NCBI RefSeq assembly: GCF_001187905.1
Contig: NZ_LGIS01000030.1
Location: forward strand, 1 to 64,000
Origin: Pantoea sp. RIT-PI-b
Lineage (GTDB): Bacteria; Pseudomonadota; Gammaproteobacteria; Enterobacterales; Enterobacteriaceae
Reading direction: 5' to 3'
Length of the DNA: 64,000 nt
Shown here: in pieces, positions 45,853-55,978 of the stretch
Layout: each line of letters starts with the position of its first letter
How positions within the stretch are numbered: the first letter of the stretch is position 1
The notes under the pieces: generated by a model
Seen by the model: the letters and a program-made list of their open reading frames with translations, nothing else
What the model was told of the DNA's origin: nothing
Database searches by the model: none
Program-made: the position numbers and the translations under genes

Positions 45853-46503
45853 ATGAATAACTTGAACGTAATTATTGCCGATGACCATCCGATCGTTTTG
45901 TTCGGTATCCGTAAGTCGCTGGAACAGATCGAATGGGTTAACGTTGTAGGTGAGTTTGAAGACTCAACAGCATTAGTAAACAGCTTGCCCAAACTGGACG
46001 CCAACGTCCTGATTACCGACCTCTCGATGCCAGGCGAGAAATACGGTGACGGTATCACCCTGATCAAATACATCAAACGTCACTATCCGGATCTCTCGAT
46101 TATCGTTCTTACCATGAACAATAACCCAGCGATCCTGAGCGCGGTGTTGGATCTGGATATTGAAGGGATTGTCCTGAAACAAGGCGCACCAACCGATCTG
46201 CCTAAAGCACTGGCTGCTTTACAGAAAGGTAAAAAATATACGCCGGAAAGCGTGGCAAAACTGCTGGAGCGCATCAGCGCCGGTGGTTACGGTGACAAGC
46301 GTTTGTCGCCGAAAGAGAGTGAAGTGCTGCGTCTGTTCGCCGAAGGTTTCCTGGTAACTGAGATTGCCAAGAAGCTGAACCGCAGTATCAAAACCATCAG
46401 TAGCCAGAAGAAATCAGCGATGATGAAACTGGGCGTGGAAAACGATATTGCGCTGCTGAACTATCTCTCTTCTGTTAGCGCTACTCAGGTCGACAAAGAG
46501 TAA
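45853..46503 (+). CDS. rcsB: Response regulator RcsB
   Basis: DNA-binding response regulator of the Rcs relay, controlling capsule, motility, cell division and envelope genes, alone or with RcsA-type partners. It has 216 residues, identical in length to E. coli. The receiver domain (1-125) has the acidic pocket Asp10/Asp11 and the phospho-acceptor Asp56 (LITDLSMPG). The LuxR-type HTH (about 150-205) includes LSPKESEVLRLFAEGFLVTEIA. The ATG at 45853 follows the rcsD stop at once. It is convergent with rcsC. Confidence 0.98.
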   Translation: MNNLNVIIADDHPIVLFGIRKSLEQIEWVNVVGEFEDSTALVNSLPKLDANVLITDLSMPGEKYGDGITLIKYIKRHYPDLSIIVLTMNNNPAILSAVLDLDIEGIVLKQGAPTDLPKALAALQKGKKYTPESVAKLLERISAGGYGDKRLSPKESEVLRLFAEGFLVTEIAKKLNRSIKTISSQKKSAMMKLGVENDIALLNYLSSVSATQVDKE

Positions 46504-46510
46504 TCCTCAA

Positions 46511-46539
46511 CAGGCGGCGCTTCGGCTCCGCCTGTTTTT
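46511..46539 (+). terminator. Terminator of rcsDB (between rcsB and rcsC)
   Basis: CAGGCGG (46511-46517) pairs with CCGCCTG (46528-46534), followed by TTTTT. It lies eight bases past the rcsB stop and just before the end of the convergent rcsC gene. Confidence 0.85.
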
Positions 46540-46543
46540 CGCT

Positions 46544-49396
46544 TTACCCTTCCCTGCCTTTCCTGACGCGTTCCGCGTATACCGCCAGCGTGCTTATCAG
46601 TACATCTAGCGTCACGGGTTTTGACAAGCAGTTATCCATTCCTGCTTCCATACAGCGCTGCTTCTCTTCCGCCAGTGCATTCGCCGTTACGCCAATCACC
46701 GGGAACGTATGTCCTAACTGACGCAGACGTTGTGTCAGGCGATAACCATCCATATTCGGCATATTGACGTCGCTCAGCACAATATCGATGTGGTTGCGGC
46801 TCAGCACATTCAGTGCATCCACCCCATCCTGCGCCGTTTTAGTCTGATAACCGACGGTACCCAGCTGCTCTGACAGCAGCATACGGTTGATAGGATGGTC
46901 ATCCACGATCAGCACGATAATATCTTCAAAGGTTGCCGCCTCTTTTGCTGCCACCAGCTGCAGCGGCGCGGCGGTTTCGCTATTGATGTTGATGCGATAG
47001 ATGCGGCCCAGTAGCTGTGGCAAATCGTGTAACATCGCGCTGCTTTGAATCCAGCGACCGGGTTCCGTTTCATGCGGCATATCGATGTGCTCACCGCAGA
47101 TGCGAATACGCGCGCGCCCGCTTGGTGCGGGAAGCTCATCGTGATCGCTGATGATCACATCATCGCTTGCCGCCTGGCCGTGGTAATAAGCCACCTGAAT
47201 ACCCTGCTGCTGCAGCAAGCGCAGCAGGAAGCTGGCGAGATACTCATTACGCATATCCAGCCAGATAGCTTTTTCCTGCAAGCCATCCAGCAGCGGTGGC
47301 GCCGCGAGTTGACCGGAATAGATGGGAATCCGCACCACAAACTGGCTGCCCATGCCCGGTTCCGAATCAACTTCGATATCACCATCCATCATGTTGATGA
47401 GTTTTTCACAGATCGCCAGGCCCAGCCCGGTTCCCTGGAAATTACGCTGCACGCCCGATCCCACCTGGAAGAACGGATCGAACAGACGCGTCACCTCTTT
47501 GGCCGGGATGCCTACGCCAGTGTCACGCACGCGGAACGCCAGATAGCCCTCTTTCACGTATGCATGCAGAATGATGCAGCCGGTGTGCGTGAACTTGATG
47601 GCATTGTTTAGCAGGTTAGAAATCACCTGCTGCAGACGCATGGCATCGCCATCCATCGTCAGCGGCACATCGTTCTCGATAAACACATACAGCGTCAGCC
47701 GCTTGCGTACCACCAATGAGAGATAGTTGCTGGCGATGTGATTGACCACCTCGCGTGGAGAGAACGGATGCGGTTCGATTTTCAGCTGTTCAGATTCGAT
47801 TTTTGAGAAGTCGAGAATGTCGCTGATGATTTTTAACAGCAGGCTTGACGAGTTATTCATCGCTGTCACCAGCGAATCCACTCCTTTCGGCAACACTTTG
47901 GTCTGCAGCAGATCGAGGTTACCGATGATGCCGTACAGTGGGGTACGCAACTCGTGGCTGACGGTGGCAAGGAACATCGATTTCGACTGGCTTGCCTGCT
48001 CGGCAGAGTGCGCCATCTCCTGTAGCGATTGCTCCATGCGTACGCGGGCCGAGACATCCACCAGCACGCAAATCGCTACGTTTTCATTACGGTAGCGTGA
48101 ATGCACGAAGCTAATTTGCAGGTTGGTGTTGCTGCCGGTCAGCACATCAACAAAGTTGACCTGCTGACCGCCGATAATTTCATTCAGCCGCTGGCGATCT
48201 TCCTGCGTTAGCAGCGTCAGATAGTTGTGCGCCAGCTCATTACTCAAAATGTTGGTGCCGTCACTGGTGCGCAGAATGCAAATTCCTACCGGCGCAGAAG
48301 CGACTATCTTGCGGTTAAACTGTTCATGCTCTTCCAGCCGATGCGCATTCTCTTCTGCCGGCAGGAACATACGGCGCTCAAATATCCACGCCAGGGTGAA
48401 TAAAATCACTGCCGTGAAGATGTTAAGCAGCAGCGCGTTAATCAGCATCAGCTTAAGCTGATCCATCAATACGTTGGTCGACAGTGACCACACCACATTG
48501 AGATTCGACGGCGGCAACGGTTTTTTCAGCACCAGCTGGCGATAGCTGTCGAGATAGCCAAACCAGGTGTTGTTATCCGGCAGATCGTCCAGCGAATAAC
48601 CCGGCCCGCCGCGACGCGAGCTGATCAGTGGACGATAGTTTTCATCGGTGATGGTCGCCACCAGCGGTAAACCGCCCGGCTGAATAAACTCATCCAGACG
48701 GATATTCTGCTCTACGCCCAACAGCGCCTGCAGCTTGTTGGCCACATACACCGGCATCACCATATAGAAGTTGCCTACGCCCGGCTGCGCACTGCTGGTA
48801 ATCCAGTACATTGGTTGGCGGCGCTCTTCTTCATTGCCGTTGCGATAGTGCAGCACGCGCTCGCGCAGCGCTTTCAGACTGCGTTCGCGATCGACCGTAT
48901 TGTTGCTGCCGATGGTGAAATCTGCCAGACACTGATTTTCGCCACCGATGAAGAACACGCGGTTCAATTCATACGCCGAGGCGAAATTGCTTTTCCAGTA
49001 ATTGATGTAGTAGCTGAGCGAATCCAGCGAATTGCGCCAGGTGTTGCTCATTGAGGTGCAGTCGCCATCGGAAAATAGCGGCGTGAACTGCGGCAGCGTC
49101 CCTTTGCCTGGCGGTAAACCGTTGATCACATCCAGACCGTTAGCGCTGCTGCTCAGGCGATTTTCGGTGATATATTTCAGTTCGCGCATCACATCCGCCG
49201 AGTGGCGTATATACCACTCCATCTGCCCGTAATTGGTGGCAAACTCCTGACGAACCGCGTTTTCTTTCTCATGCAGCACGTTGATGATGTAGAAAGTGGT
49301 CAGCAGCGCACCCAGCGCCCAGAGCAGCAACGCCAGCGCACGAAACAGATAGCGCGAAATACGGAGCGTGGTGCGAAAGGAGACGAGATATTTCAA
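46544..49396 (-). CDS. rcsC: Hybrid sensor kinase RcsC
   Basis: Inner-membrane hybrid kinase/phosphatase at the top of the Rcs relay, receiving input through RcsF and IgaA. The 950 residues (E. coli 949) have two membrane helices (about 20-41 and 315-340) around a periplasmic domain. A PAS-like region follows, then the kinase core with phospho-accepting His near 480 (VSHELRTPLYG) and the N, G1 and G2 boxes (LLNNAIKF, RDTGVGIP, GTGLGLAI). The RcsC-ABL domain comes next, and finally a receiver with Asp876 (IVLSDVNMPNMDG). The start appears to be TTG at 49396. Confidence 0.96.
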   Translation of the reverse strand: MKYLVSFRTTLRISRYLFRALALLLWALGALLTTFYIINVLHEKENAVRQEFATNYGQMEWYIRHSADVMRELKYITENRLSSSANGLDVINGLPPGKGTLPQFTPLFSDGDCTSMSNTWRNSLDSLSYYINYWKSNFASAYELNRVFFIGGENQCLADFTIGSNNTVDRERSLKALRERVLHYRNGNEEERRQPMYWITSSAQPGVGNFYMVMPVYVANKLQALLGVEQNIRLDEFIQPGGLPLVATITDENYRPLISSRRGGPGYSLDDLPDNNTWFGYLDSYRQLVLKKPLPPSNLNVVWSLSTNVLMDQLKLMLINALLLNIFTAVILFTLAWIFERRMFLPAEENAHRLEEHEQFNRKIVASAPVGICILRTSDGTNILSNELAHNYLTLLTQEDRQRLNEIIGGQQVNFVDVLTGSNTNLQISFVHSRYRNENVAICVLVDVSARVRMEQSLQEMAHSAEQASQSKSMFLATVSHELRTPLYGIIGNLDLLQTKVLPKGVDSLVTAMNNSSSLLLKIISDILDFSKIESEQLKIEPHPFSPREVVNHIASNYLSLVVRKRLTLYVFIENDVPLTMDGDAMRLQQVISNLLNNAIKFTHTGCIILHAYVKEGYLAFRVRDTGVGIPAKEVTRLFDPFFQVGSGVQRNFQGTGLGLAICEKLINMMDGDIEVDSEPGMGSQFVVRIPIYSGQLAAPPLLDGLQEKAIWLDMRNEYLASFLLRLLQQQGIQVAYYHGQAASDDVIISDHDELPAPSGRARIRICGEHIDMPHETEPGRWIQSSAMLHDLPQLLGRIYRININSETAAPLQLVAAKEAATFEDIIVLIVDDHPINRMLLSEQLGTVGYQTKTAQDGVDALNVLSRNHIDIVLSDVNMPNMDGYRLTQRLRQLGHTFPVIGVTANALAEEKQRCMEAGMDNCLSKPVTLDVLISTLAVYAERVRKGREG

Positions 49397-49506
49397 AAGA
49401 GGCTCACTGGCGGCAAGGGGTTATCAGGATGTTGAAAAACTCTCATACACTAGCTTTATCGGCCCTAAAAAGCCAGTTGGCATGCGCCGTTAGCGTAAAA
49501 CTCAGA

Positions 49507-49545
49507 TAAAAAAACGGCAGGTCAATTTACTGACCTGCCGTTTTC
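49507..49545. terminator. Terminator of gyrA
   Basis: ACGGCAGGTCA (49514-49524) and TGACCTGCCGT (49531-49541) form a perfect 11-base stem flanked by A- and T-runs, so it works in both directions. It lies about 18 bases after the gyrA stop on the minus strand. Confidence 0.9.
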
Positions 49546-49559
49546 AACAACCTTACGGA

Positions 49560-52199
49560 TTACTCTTCGTCGTCCGCTTCCGGCGCTTCGTCATCGCTGT
49601 CCACTTCCGGCGCGATATCTTCTTCGCCTTCCGCTACGCTGCCGTCGATGGCGTCGAGTTCTTCCTCTTCCACCGGCTCAGCAACACGTTGCAGACCCAC
49701 AACGTTTTCATCTTCCGCGGTACGGATCAGAATCACGCCTTGAGTGTTACGGCCAACCACGCTGACTTCCGACACGCGGGTTCGCACCAGCGTACCGGCA
49801 TCGGTGATCATCATAATCTGATCGCCGTCCACCACCTGTACCGCGCCGATAACCGGGCCGTTACGTTCGGTGACTTTAATCGAGATGACGCCCTGCGTCG
49901 CACGCGACTTGGTTGGATACTCGCTGTTGGCGGTACGTTTACCGTAACCGTTCTGCGTCACGGTGAGGATCGCGCCCTCTTCACGTGGCACAATCAGCGA
50001 CACCACTTTGTCGTTGGCGGAGAGCTTGATACCGCGTACGCCAGAGGCCGAACGGCCCATCGCACGTACCGCAGTTTCAGCGAAGCGCACCACTTTACCG
50101 GCGGCAGAGAACAGCATCGCTTCGTCGCTACCGTTGGTTAACGCCACACCAATCAGCTCATCATCCTCACGCAGGTTGATAGCGATGATGCCCGCGCTAC
50201 GCGGACGGCTGAACTCCTGCAGCGCCGTTTTCTTCACGGTACCGCTAGCGGTTGCCATGAAGATGTTGAAGCCTTCCGTGTATTCACGCACCGGCAGAAT
50301 GGCGGTGATACGTTCGTTGGCTTCCAGCGGCAACAGGTTGACGATTGGACGACCGCGCGCACCACGGCTGGCTTCCGGCAGCTGATAGACTTTCATCCAG
50401 TAGAGACGGCCACGGCTTGAGAAGCACAGAATGGTGTCATGGGTGTTGGCCACCAGCAGACGATCGATAAAGTCTTCTTCTTTAATACGTGCGGCTGATT
50501 TGCCTTTGCCACCGCGGCGCTGGGCTTCGTAGTCGGTCAACGGTTGATATTTGACATAACCCTGATGCGACAGCGTGACCACCACATCTTCCTGATTAAT
50601 CAGGTCTTCGATGTTGATATCGGCGCTATTAGCGGTGATTTCAGTACGACGTGCGTCGCCGAATTGATCGCGCATCAGCTCCAGCTCTTCACGGATCACT
50701 TCCATCAGGCGCTCAGCGCTCTGCAGGATGTAAAGCAGCTCAGCGATCTGATCCAGCAGCTCTTTGTACTCGTCGAGCAGTTTTTCGTGCTCCAGGCCGG
50801 TCAGTTTCTGCAAGCGCAGATCCAGAATCGCCTGGGCTTGCTGCTCGGTCAGATAATATTGACCATCGCGGATACCAAACTCGGCTTCCAGCCACTCCGG
50901 ACGCGCGGCATCGTTCCCGGCACGTTCCAGCATGGCGGCAACGTTACCGAGATCCCACGACTGTGCCAGAAGGCCCAGTTTCGCTTCCGCTGGCGTTGGT
51001 GCACGACGAATCAGTTCGATAATCGGATCGATGTTCGCCAGCGCAATTGCCAGGCCTTCAAGGATGTGGGCACGATCGCGCGCTTTGCGCAGTTCGAAAA
51101 TGGTACGGCGCGTCACGACTTCACGACGATGGCGCACGAAGGCTTCAATGATGCCCTTCAGCGTCATGATCTTCGGCTGGCCCTGATGCAGCGCCACCAT
51201 GTTGATACCGAAAGAGACCTGCAGCTGCGTCAGTGAGTAAAGGTTGTTGAGAACCACTTCACCGACCGCATCGCGTTTGATCTCAATGACAACACGCATG
51301 CCGTCTTTGTCAGATTCATCACGCAGTGCGCTGATGCCTTCAACACGCTTCTCTTTCACCAGCTCCGCAATCTTCTCGATCAGGCGCGCTTTATTCACCT
51401 GATACGGCAGTTCGTGAACGATGATGGTTTCACGGCCGGTCTTGGCATCGGTTTCTACTTCGCCACGTGCGCGGATGTAAATCTTGCCGCGCCCGGTGCG
51501 ATAAGCCTCTTCGATGCCGCGACGACCATTGATAAACGCCGCCGTCGGGAAGTCTGGCCCGGTGATGTGCTCCATTAAGCCTTCAACGGTGATGTCTTCA
51601 TCTTCGATGAAAGCCAGACAGCCGTTGATCACTTCCGTGAGGTTGTGAGGCGGAATGTTGGTCGCCATACCTACCGCGATACCGGAAGAACCGTTTACCA
51701 GCAGGTTAGGAATTTTGGTTGGCAGGACTTCAGGAATCTGCTCGGTGCCGTCATAGTTCGGCACGAAATCGACGGTTTCCTTTTCCAGGTCAGCCAGCAG
51801 CTCCGAGGAGATCTTCGCCATACGCACTTCGGTATAACGCATCGCTGCAGCGGAGTCGCCGTCGACCGAACCAAAGTTACCCTGACCGTCAACCAGCATG
51901 TAGCGCAGGGAGAACGGCTGGGCCATACGTACAATACTTTCGTATACCGCGGAATCGCCGTGCGGGTGATATTTACCGATGACGTCACCGACCACACGGG
52001 CGGATTTTTTATAGGGTTTATTCCAGTCGTTACCCAGTTCGCTCATGGCAAAAAGCACACGGCGGTGTACCGGCTTCAGACCATCACGCACATCGGGTAA
52101 GGCTCGGCCAACAATGACCGACATGGCGTAATCGAGGTAGGAGTTTTTTAACTCTTCTTCGATATTGACCGGTGTAATTTCTCTCGCAAGGTCGCTCAT
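49560..52199 (-). CDS. gyrA: DNA gyrase subunit A
   Basis: Catalytic breakage-reunion subunit of gyrase, forming A2B2 with GyrB to introduce negative supercoils. The 879 residues (E. coli 875) contain the active-site Tyr122 ([10 protein letters not shown]) after Arg121, a winged-helix/tower region, the GyrA-box (QRRGGKG near residue 560) in the C-terminal pinwheel and an acidic tail (EAPEADDEE). In the quinolone-resistance region position 83 is Ser but position 87 is Glu followed by Ser ([10 protein letters not shown]), where E. coli has Asp-Thr. gyrA is divergent from ubiG. Confidence 0.98.
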   Translation of the reverse strand: MSDLAREITPVNIEEELKNSYLDYAMSVIVGRALPDVRDGLKPVHRRVLFAMSELGNDWNKPYKKSARVVGDVIGKYHPHGDSAVYESIVRMAQPFSLRYMLVDGQGNFGSVDGDSAAAMRYTEVRMAKISSELLADLEKETVDFVPNYDGTEQIPEVLPTKIPNLLVNGSSGIAVGMATNIPPHNLTEVINGCLAFIEDEDITVEGLMEHITGPDFPTAAFINGRRGIEEAYRTGRGKIYIRARGEVETDAKTGRETIIVHELPYQVNKARLIEKIAELVKEKRVEGISALRDESDKDGMRVVIEIKRDAVGEVVLNNLYSLTQLQVSFGINMVALHQGQPKIMTLKGIIEAFVRHRREVVTRRTIFELRKARDRAHILEGLAIALANIDPIIELIRRAPTPAEAKLGLLAQSWDLGNVAAMLERAGNDAARPEWLEAEFGIRDGQYYLTEQQAQAILDLRLQKLTGLEHEKLLDEYKELLDQIAELLYILQSAERLMEVIREELELMRDQFGDARRTEITANSADINIEDLINQEDVVVTLSHQGYVKYQPLTDYEAQRRGGKGKSAARIKEEDFIDRLLVANTHDTILCFSSRGRLYWMKVYQLPEASRGARGRPIVNLLPLEANERITAILPVREYTEGFNIFMATASGTVKKTALQEFSRPRSAGIIAINLREDDELIGVALTNGSDEAMLFSAAGKVVRFAETAVRAMGRSASGVRGIKLSANDKVVSLIVPREEGAILTVTQNGYGKRTANSEYPTKSRATQGVISIKVTERNGPVIGAVQVVDGDQIMMITDAGTLVRTRVSEVSVVGRNTQGVILIRTAEDENVVGLQRVAEPVEEEELDAIDGSVAEGEEDIAPEVDSDDEAPEADDEE

Positions 52200-52243
52200 G
52201 GAGCCGCTATCCCTCTACATAATCCCGGATTTAAAGGTGCGAA

Positions 52244-52272
52244 AGTATATCACATCGCTTCCCTTCGGTGAA
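52244..52272 (-). promoter_or_regulatory. Probable gyrA promoter
   Basis: Read on the minus strand: TTCACC (52267-52272), a 17-base spacer, TATACT (52244-52249), with a TG two bases before the -10 region (GTGATATACT). The start would be near 52237, a leader of about 38 bases. Confidence 0.55.
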
Positions 52273-52375
52273 CGTAAACCAGGGCTTAATCCCGCTTTTC
52301 CTTCGCCGTCAGAGATGCGCTCACAGCGCTTAAGCGTTTATACTGAGGGAATATTTTGTCTGGAGTGATGATTCA

Positions 52376-53101
52376 ATGAGTGAACAACCGCAGGAAAGCC
52401 GCCAGAACGTGGACCACGCCGAGATTGCTAAGTTTGAGGCCGTGGCATCCCGCTGGTGGGATTTAGAAGGTGAATTTAAGCCGTTGCACCGTATCAATCC
52501 CCTGCGGCTTGGCTGGATTGCCCAGCACAGCCATGGCCTGTTTGGTAAGAAAGTGCTGGATGTCGGCTGCGGCGGCGGCATTCTGGCTGAAAGCATGGCG
52601 CGCGAAGGGGCTGAGGTAACCGGCCTGGATATGGGTGCGGAGCCGCTGGAAGTGGCGCGTTTGCACGCGCTGGAGAGCGGCGTTAGCGTCAATTACGTGC
52701 AGCAAACCGTGGAAGACCACGCCACAAGTCACGCCGGTCAATATGATGTGGTGACCTGCATGGAGATGCTGGAGCACGTACCGGATCCGCGTTCCGTGGT
52801 ATTAGCCTGCGCGCAACTGGTAAAACCGGGTGGTGAAGTGTTCTTCTCCACCATAAACCGTAATCCCAAAGCCTGGCTGCTGGCGGTTTTTGGCGCCGAA
52901 TACGTGCTGCGCATGGTGCCGCGCGGCACCCATGACGTGAAGAAGTTTATCCGCCCTGCAGAATTGCTGAACTGGGTGGATGAGACGCCACTGCGTGAGA
53001 GAAATATGATTGGCCTGCACTACAACCCACTTACCAACCAGTTCCGACTCGGTCGTGGCGTTGATGTGAATTATATGATTCATACCCATCGTCAGGATTA
53101 A
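52376..53101 (+). CDS. ubiG: Ubiquinone biosynthesis O-methyltransferase UbiG
   Basis: SAM-dependent enzyme that performs both O-methylations in ubiquinone synthesis. The 241 residues (E. coli 240) include the SAM-binding motif [17 protein letters not shown] (about 60-75), motif post-I VTGLDM, and the [11 protein letters not shown] segment. The N-terminal [23 protein letters not shown], characteristic of UbiG, is intact. The membrane-interacting region ([19 protein letters not shown]) is present. In E. coli the autotransporter yfaL follows, but here no gene lies between ubiG and nrdA. Confidence 0.96.
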   Translation: MSEQPQESRQNVDHAEIAKFEAVASRWWDLEGEFKPLHRINPLRLGWIAQHSHGLFGKKVLDVGCGGGILAESMAREGAEVTGLDMGAEPLEVARLHALESGVSVNYVQQTVEDHATSHAGQYDVVTCMEMLEHVPDPRSVVLACAQLVKPGGEVFFSTINRNPKAWLLAVFGAEYVLRMVPRGTHDVKKFIRPAELLNWVDETPLRERNMIGLHYNPLTNQFRLGRGVDVNYMIHTHRQD

Positions 53102-53491
53102 CCAACCGGGTGCGCATCAGTGCGTACCCTGCGAAAATTCTCGCAGCTATTGTCAGGTCGTCGTATAGGGCGACCTGCTATCCAGATCAATTTCCTTTTA
53201 GACGCGCCCCGGCCTTTTTTATAGGCTGAACAAGTCACAAAAAATTCATAAGCAATTTTAGATAAGTTCGCTGCTGGCGGCCTTGTCAGGGCTTTTTTGG
53301 CCTAAGAAAATTCCTGAACCGTAGTTGTTGCACAAGAAACACGCGTCCGATCATAAAGTGAAAAAAAAGTGCTTAACGGTTGACACTAAGTGCAGGCCTT
53401 GCGGCACGCGGATCCAGGATTTTAGCCAGCCGCTAAGGACGATTTTTTAGTGAAAATCAACTCTTGTTAAGAAGAGATTGCTGACTAGAAT

Positions 53492-53539
53492 ACTCACCAT
53501 ATTGTTGTTCAAACTTCCCGCACCCCCTATATATAGTGT
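53492..53539. promoter_or_regulatory. NrdR box pair upstream of nrdA
   Basis: CCCCTATATATAGTGT (53524-53539) fits the NrdR consensus ACACTATATATTGTGT in its core. A weaker copy ACTCACCATATTGTTG is at 53492-53507. The two are 32 bases apart, three helical turns, as at other nrd promoters. NrdR with ATP/dATP would repress here. Confidence 0.7.
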
Positions 53540-53593
53540 TTATCCACAGGCTTACTCACAACGAGCGGCTTGTGCATAGACCTTGTGCATAGA
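53540..53593. promoter_or_regulatory. DnaA boxes upstream of nrdA
   Basis: TTATCCACA (53540-53548) is a perfect DnaA box. Two direct repeats CTTGTGCATAGA (53569-53580, 53582-53593) each contain a 7/9 match (TGTGCATAG) in the reverse orientation. DnaA control of nrdAB is established in E. coli and links dNTP supply to replication. Confidence 0.65.
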
Positions 53594-53639
53594 TGGGGGA
53601 TAAATACGTCATTCATGCATGGACAGGTAAAAACGCGAC

Positions 53640-55925
53640 ATGAACCAAAGTCTGCTCGTTACTAAACGCGATGGCCGCCAGGAGCGCATTGATCTCGACA
53701 AAATTCACCGTGTACTGGATTGGGCAGCCGAAGGGCTGAACAACGTTTCAGTTTCACAGGTTGAACTGCGCTCACACATTCAGTTCTACGATGGCATCAG
53801 AACCTCTGATATTCATGAGACCATCATCAAGGCTGCCGCAGACCTGATCTCCCGTGATGCGCCAGATTACCAGTACCTGGCCGCGCGTCTGGCTATCTTC
53901 CACCTGCGTAAAAAAGCTTACGGCCAGTTTGAACCGCCGAAGCTGTACGATCAGGTGGTGAAGATGGTTGAGATGGGCAAATATGACCGTCATCTGCTGG
54001 AAGATTACAGCACCGAAGAGTTCGAGCAGATGGACGAGTTCATCGACCATTGGCGCGACATGAATTTCTCCTACGCCGCGGTTAAGCAGCTGGAAGGGAA
54101 ATATCTGGTGCAGAACCGCGTCAGCGGTGAAATCTACGAAAGCGCCCAGTTCCTCTACATTCTGGTGGCGGCTTGCCTGTTCTCGGGCTACCCGCGCGAA
54201 ACCCGTATGGATTACGTGAAGCGCTTTTATGATGCGATCTCGACGTTCAAGATCTCGTTGCCGACGCCGATCATGTCCGGCGTGCGCACCCCAACCCGTC
54301 AGTTCAGCTCTTGCGTGCTGATCGAGTGCGGCGATAGCCTTGACTCTATCAATGCCACCTCCAGCGCCATTGTGAAATACGTTTCACAGCGTGCCGGTAT
54401 AGGCATCAACGCTGGCCGCATCCGTGCGCTGGGTAGCCCAATCCGCGGCGGCGAAGCGTTCCACACCGGCTGTATTCCGTTCTATAAGCATTTCCAGACC
54501 GCAGTGAAGTCCTGCTCGCAGGGCGGCGTGCGTGGCGGTGCCGCTACGCTGTTCTACCCAATGTGGCATCTGGAAGTGGAAAGCCTGCTGGTGCTGAAAA
54601 ACAACCGTGGTGTTGAAGGCAACCGCGTGCGTCACATGGATTACGGCGTACAGATCAACAAGCTGATGTACACCCGCTTGCTGAAAGGCGAAGACATCAC
54701 CCTGTTCAGCCCGTCTGACGTGCCTGGCCTGTACGACGCGTTCTTCGCCGATCAGGACGAGTTCGAGCGTCTGTACACCAAATATGAGAAAGACGACAGC
54801 ATCCGCAAGCAGCGCGTGAAAGCGGTTGAGCTGTTCTCACTGATGATGCAGGAACGTGCTTCAACTGGCCGTATCTACATTCAGAACGTCGATCACTGCA
54901 ACACCCACAGCCCGTTTGATCCGAGCATCGCGCCGGTTCGTCAGTCGAACCTGTGCCTGGAAATCGCGCTGCCGACCAAACCGCTCAACGATGTGAATGA
55001 CGAAAGCGGCGAAATCGCCTTGTGTACGCTGTCGGCCTTCAACCTGGGCGCGATTAACAGCCTTGACGATCTGGAAGAGCTGGCGACCCTCGCAGTGCGT
55101 GCCCTTGATGCGCTGCTGGATTATCAGGATTACCCCATCCCGGCAGCCCAACGCGGCGCCATGGGCCGTCGTACGCTGGGCATCGGCGTGATCAACTACG
55201 CCTACTACCTGGCGAAAAACGGCGTGCGTTATTCTGATGGCAGCGCCAACAACCTGACGCACAAAACCTTCGAAGCGATTCAGTATTACTTGCTGAAAGC
55301 CTCGAACGAACTGGCGAAAGAGCAAGGTGCTTGCCCGTGGTTCAAAGAGACCACTTATTCGCAGGGCATTCTGCCAATCGATACCTATAAAAAGGATCTC
55401 GATGTGGTGTGCAACGAGCCGCTGCATCTGGATTGGGAAGGTCTACGTGAGTCGATCACCACGCACGGGCTGCGCAACTCTACGCTCTCTGCGCTGATGC
55501 CATCCGAAACCTCTTCACAGATTTCGAACGCGACTAACGGTATCGAACCACCGCGCGGACACATCAGCATCAAAGCATCAAAAGACGGCATTCTGCGTCA
55601 GGTGGTGCCAGAGTATGAGCGTCTGAAAGATCAGTACGAACTGCTGTGGGAAATGCCGTCCAACGACGGTTATCTGCAGCTGGTTGGCGTGATGCAGAAA
55701 TTTATCGATCAGGCGATTTCGTCGAATACCAACTACGATCCGAGCCGTTTTGCCAATGGCAAAGTGCCGATGAAACAGCTGCTGAAAGATCTGCTGACCG
55801 CCTACAAATTTGGCGTGAAAACCCTGTACTACCAAAACACCCGTGATGGTGCGGAAGATGCACAGGACGATCTGGCCCCTTCCATTCAGGATGATGGCTG
55901 CGAAAGCGGCGCATGTAAGATCTAA
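53640..55925 (+). CDS. nrdA: Ribonucleotide reductase class Ia, alpha subunit NrdA
   Basis: Catalytic subunit that reduces ribonucleoside diphosphates to deoxyribonucleotides. The 761 residues match E. coli exactly in length. The N-terminal ATP-cone (about 5-95) gives dATP inhibition. The core contains the substrate-reducing cysteines ([21 protein letters not shown]) and the C-terminal tail CESGACKI carries the shuttle cysteines 754 and 759. nrdB follows after 53 bases. Control is expected from NrdR and DnaA through the upstream sites. Confidence 0.98.
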   Translation: MNQSLLVTKRDGRQERIDLDKIHRVLDWAAEGLNNVSVSQVELRSHIQFYDGIRTSDIHETIIKAAADLISRDAPDYQYLAARLAIFHLRKKAYGQFEPPKLYDQVVKMVEMGKYDRHLLEDYSTEEFEQMDEFIDHWRDMNFSYAAVKQLEGKYLVQNRVSGEIYESAQFLYILVAACLFSGYPRETRMDYVKRFYDAISTFKISLPTPIMSGVRTPTRQFSSCVLIECGDSLDSINATSSAIVKYVSQRAGIGINAGRIRALGSPIRGGEAFHTGCIPFYKHFQTAVKSCSQGGVRGGAATLFYPMWHLEVESLLVLKNNRGVEGNRVRHMDYGVQINKLMYTRLLKGEDITLFSPSDVPGLYDAFFADQDEFERLYTKYEKDDSIRKQRVKAVELFSLMMQERASTGRIYIQNVDHCNTHSPFDPSIAPVRQSNLCLEIALPTKPLNDVNDESGEIALCTLSAFNLGAINSLDDLEELATLAVRALDALLDYQDYPIPAAQRGAMGRRTLGIGVINYAYYLAKNGVRYSDGSANNLTHKTFEAIQYYLLKASNELAKEQGACPWFKETTYSQGILPIDTYKKDLDVVCNEPLHLDWEGLRESITTHGLRNSTLSALMPSETSSQISNATNGIEPPRGHISIKASKDGILRQVVPEYERLKDQYELLWEMPSNDGYLQLVGVMQKFIDQAISSNTNYDPSRFANGKVPMKQLLKDLLTAYKFGVKTLYYQNTRDGAEDAQDDLAPSIQDDGCESGACKI

Positions 55926-55937
55926 TCTCATCTTGTC

Positions 55938-55959
55938 AGGGCCGGCAACGGTCGGCCCT
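55938..55959 (+). other. Intercistronic stem-loop between nrdA and nrdB
   Basis: AGGGCCG (55938-55944) pairs with CGGCCCT (55953-55959). There is no proper T-run, so it is more likely an mRNA-processing or stability hairpin that separates nrdA and nrdB levels than a full terminator. Confidence 0.6.
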
Positions 55960-55978
55960 CTTCACATTTGGACTCAAA

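Larger units (their letters stand above)
53102..53639. promoter_or_regulatory. Intergenic control region upstream of nrdA
   Basis: This 538-base gap starts with three successive stem-loops after ubiG: GGGTGCGCA/TGCGTACCC (53108-53129), TGCGA/TCGCA (53130-53145) and AGGTCG/CGACCT (53155-53176). The right part holds the nrdA control sites: two NrdR boxes and DnaA-type boxes, listed separately. I see no coding frame worth calling. A consensus -10 for nrdA is not certain. Confidence 0.6.

Noticed and set aside
50544..51236. 230-codon plus-strand frame opposite gyrA
   Set aside because: A shadow of gyrA codon usage; no initiation signals.
53540..53593. DnaA boxes as a replication origin
   Set aside because: Only one perfect box, no DUE-like repeats, and the site is the known type of DnaA control region upstream of nrdA.
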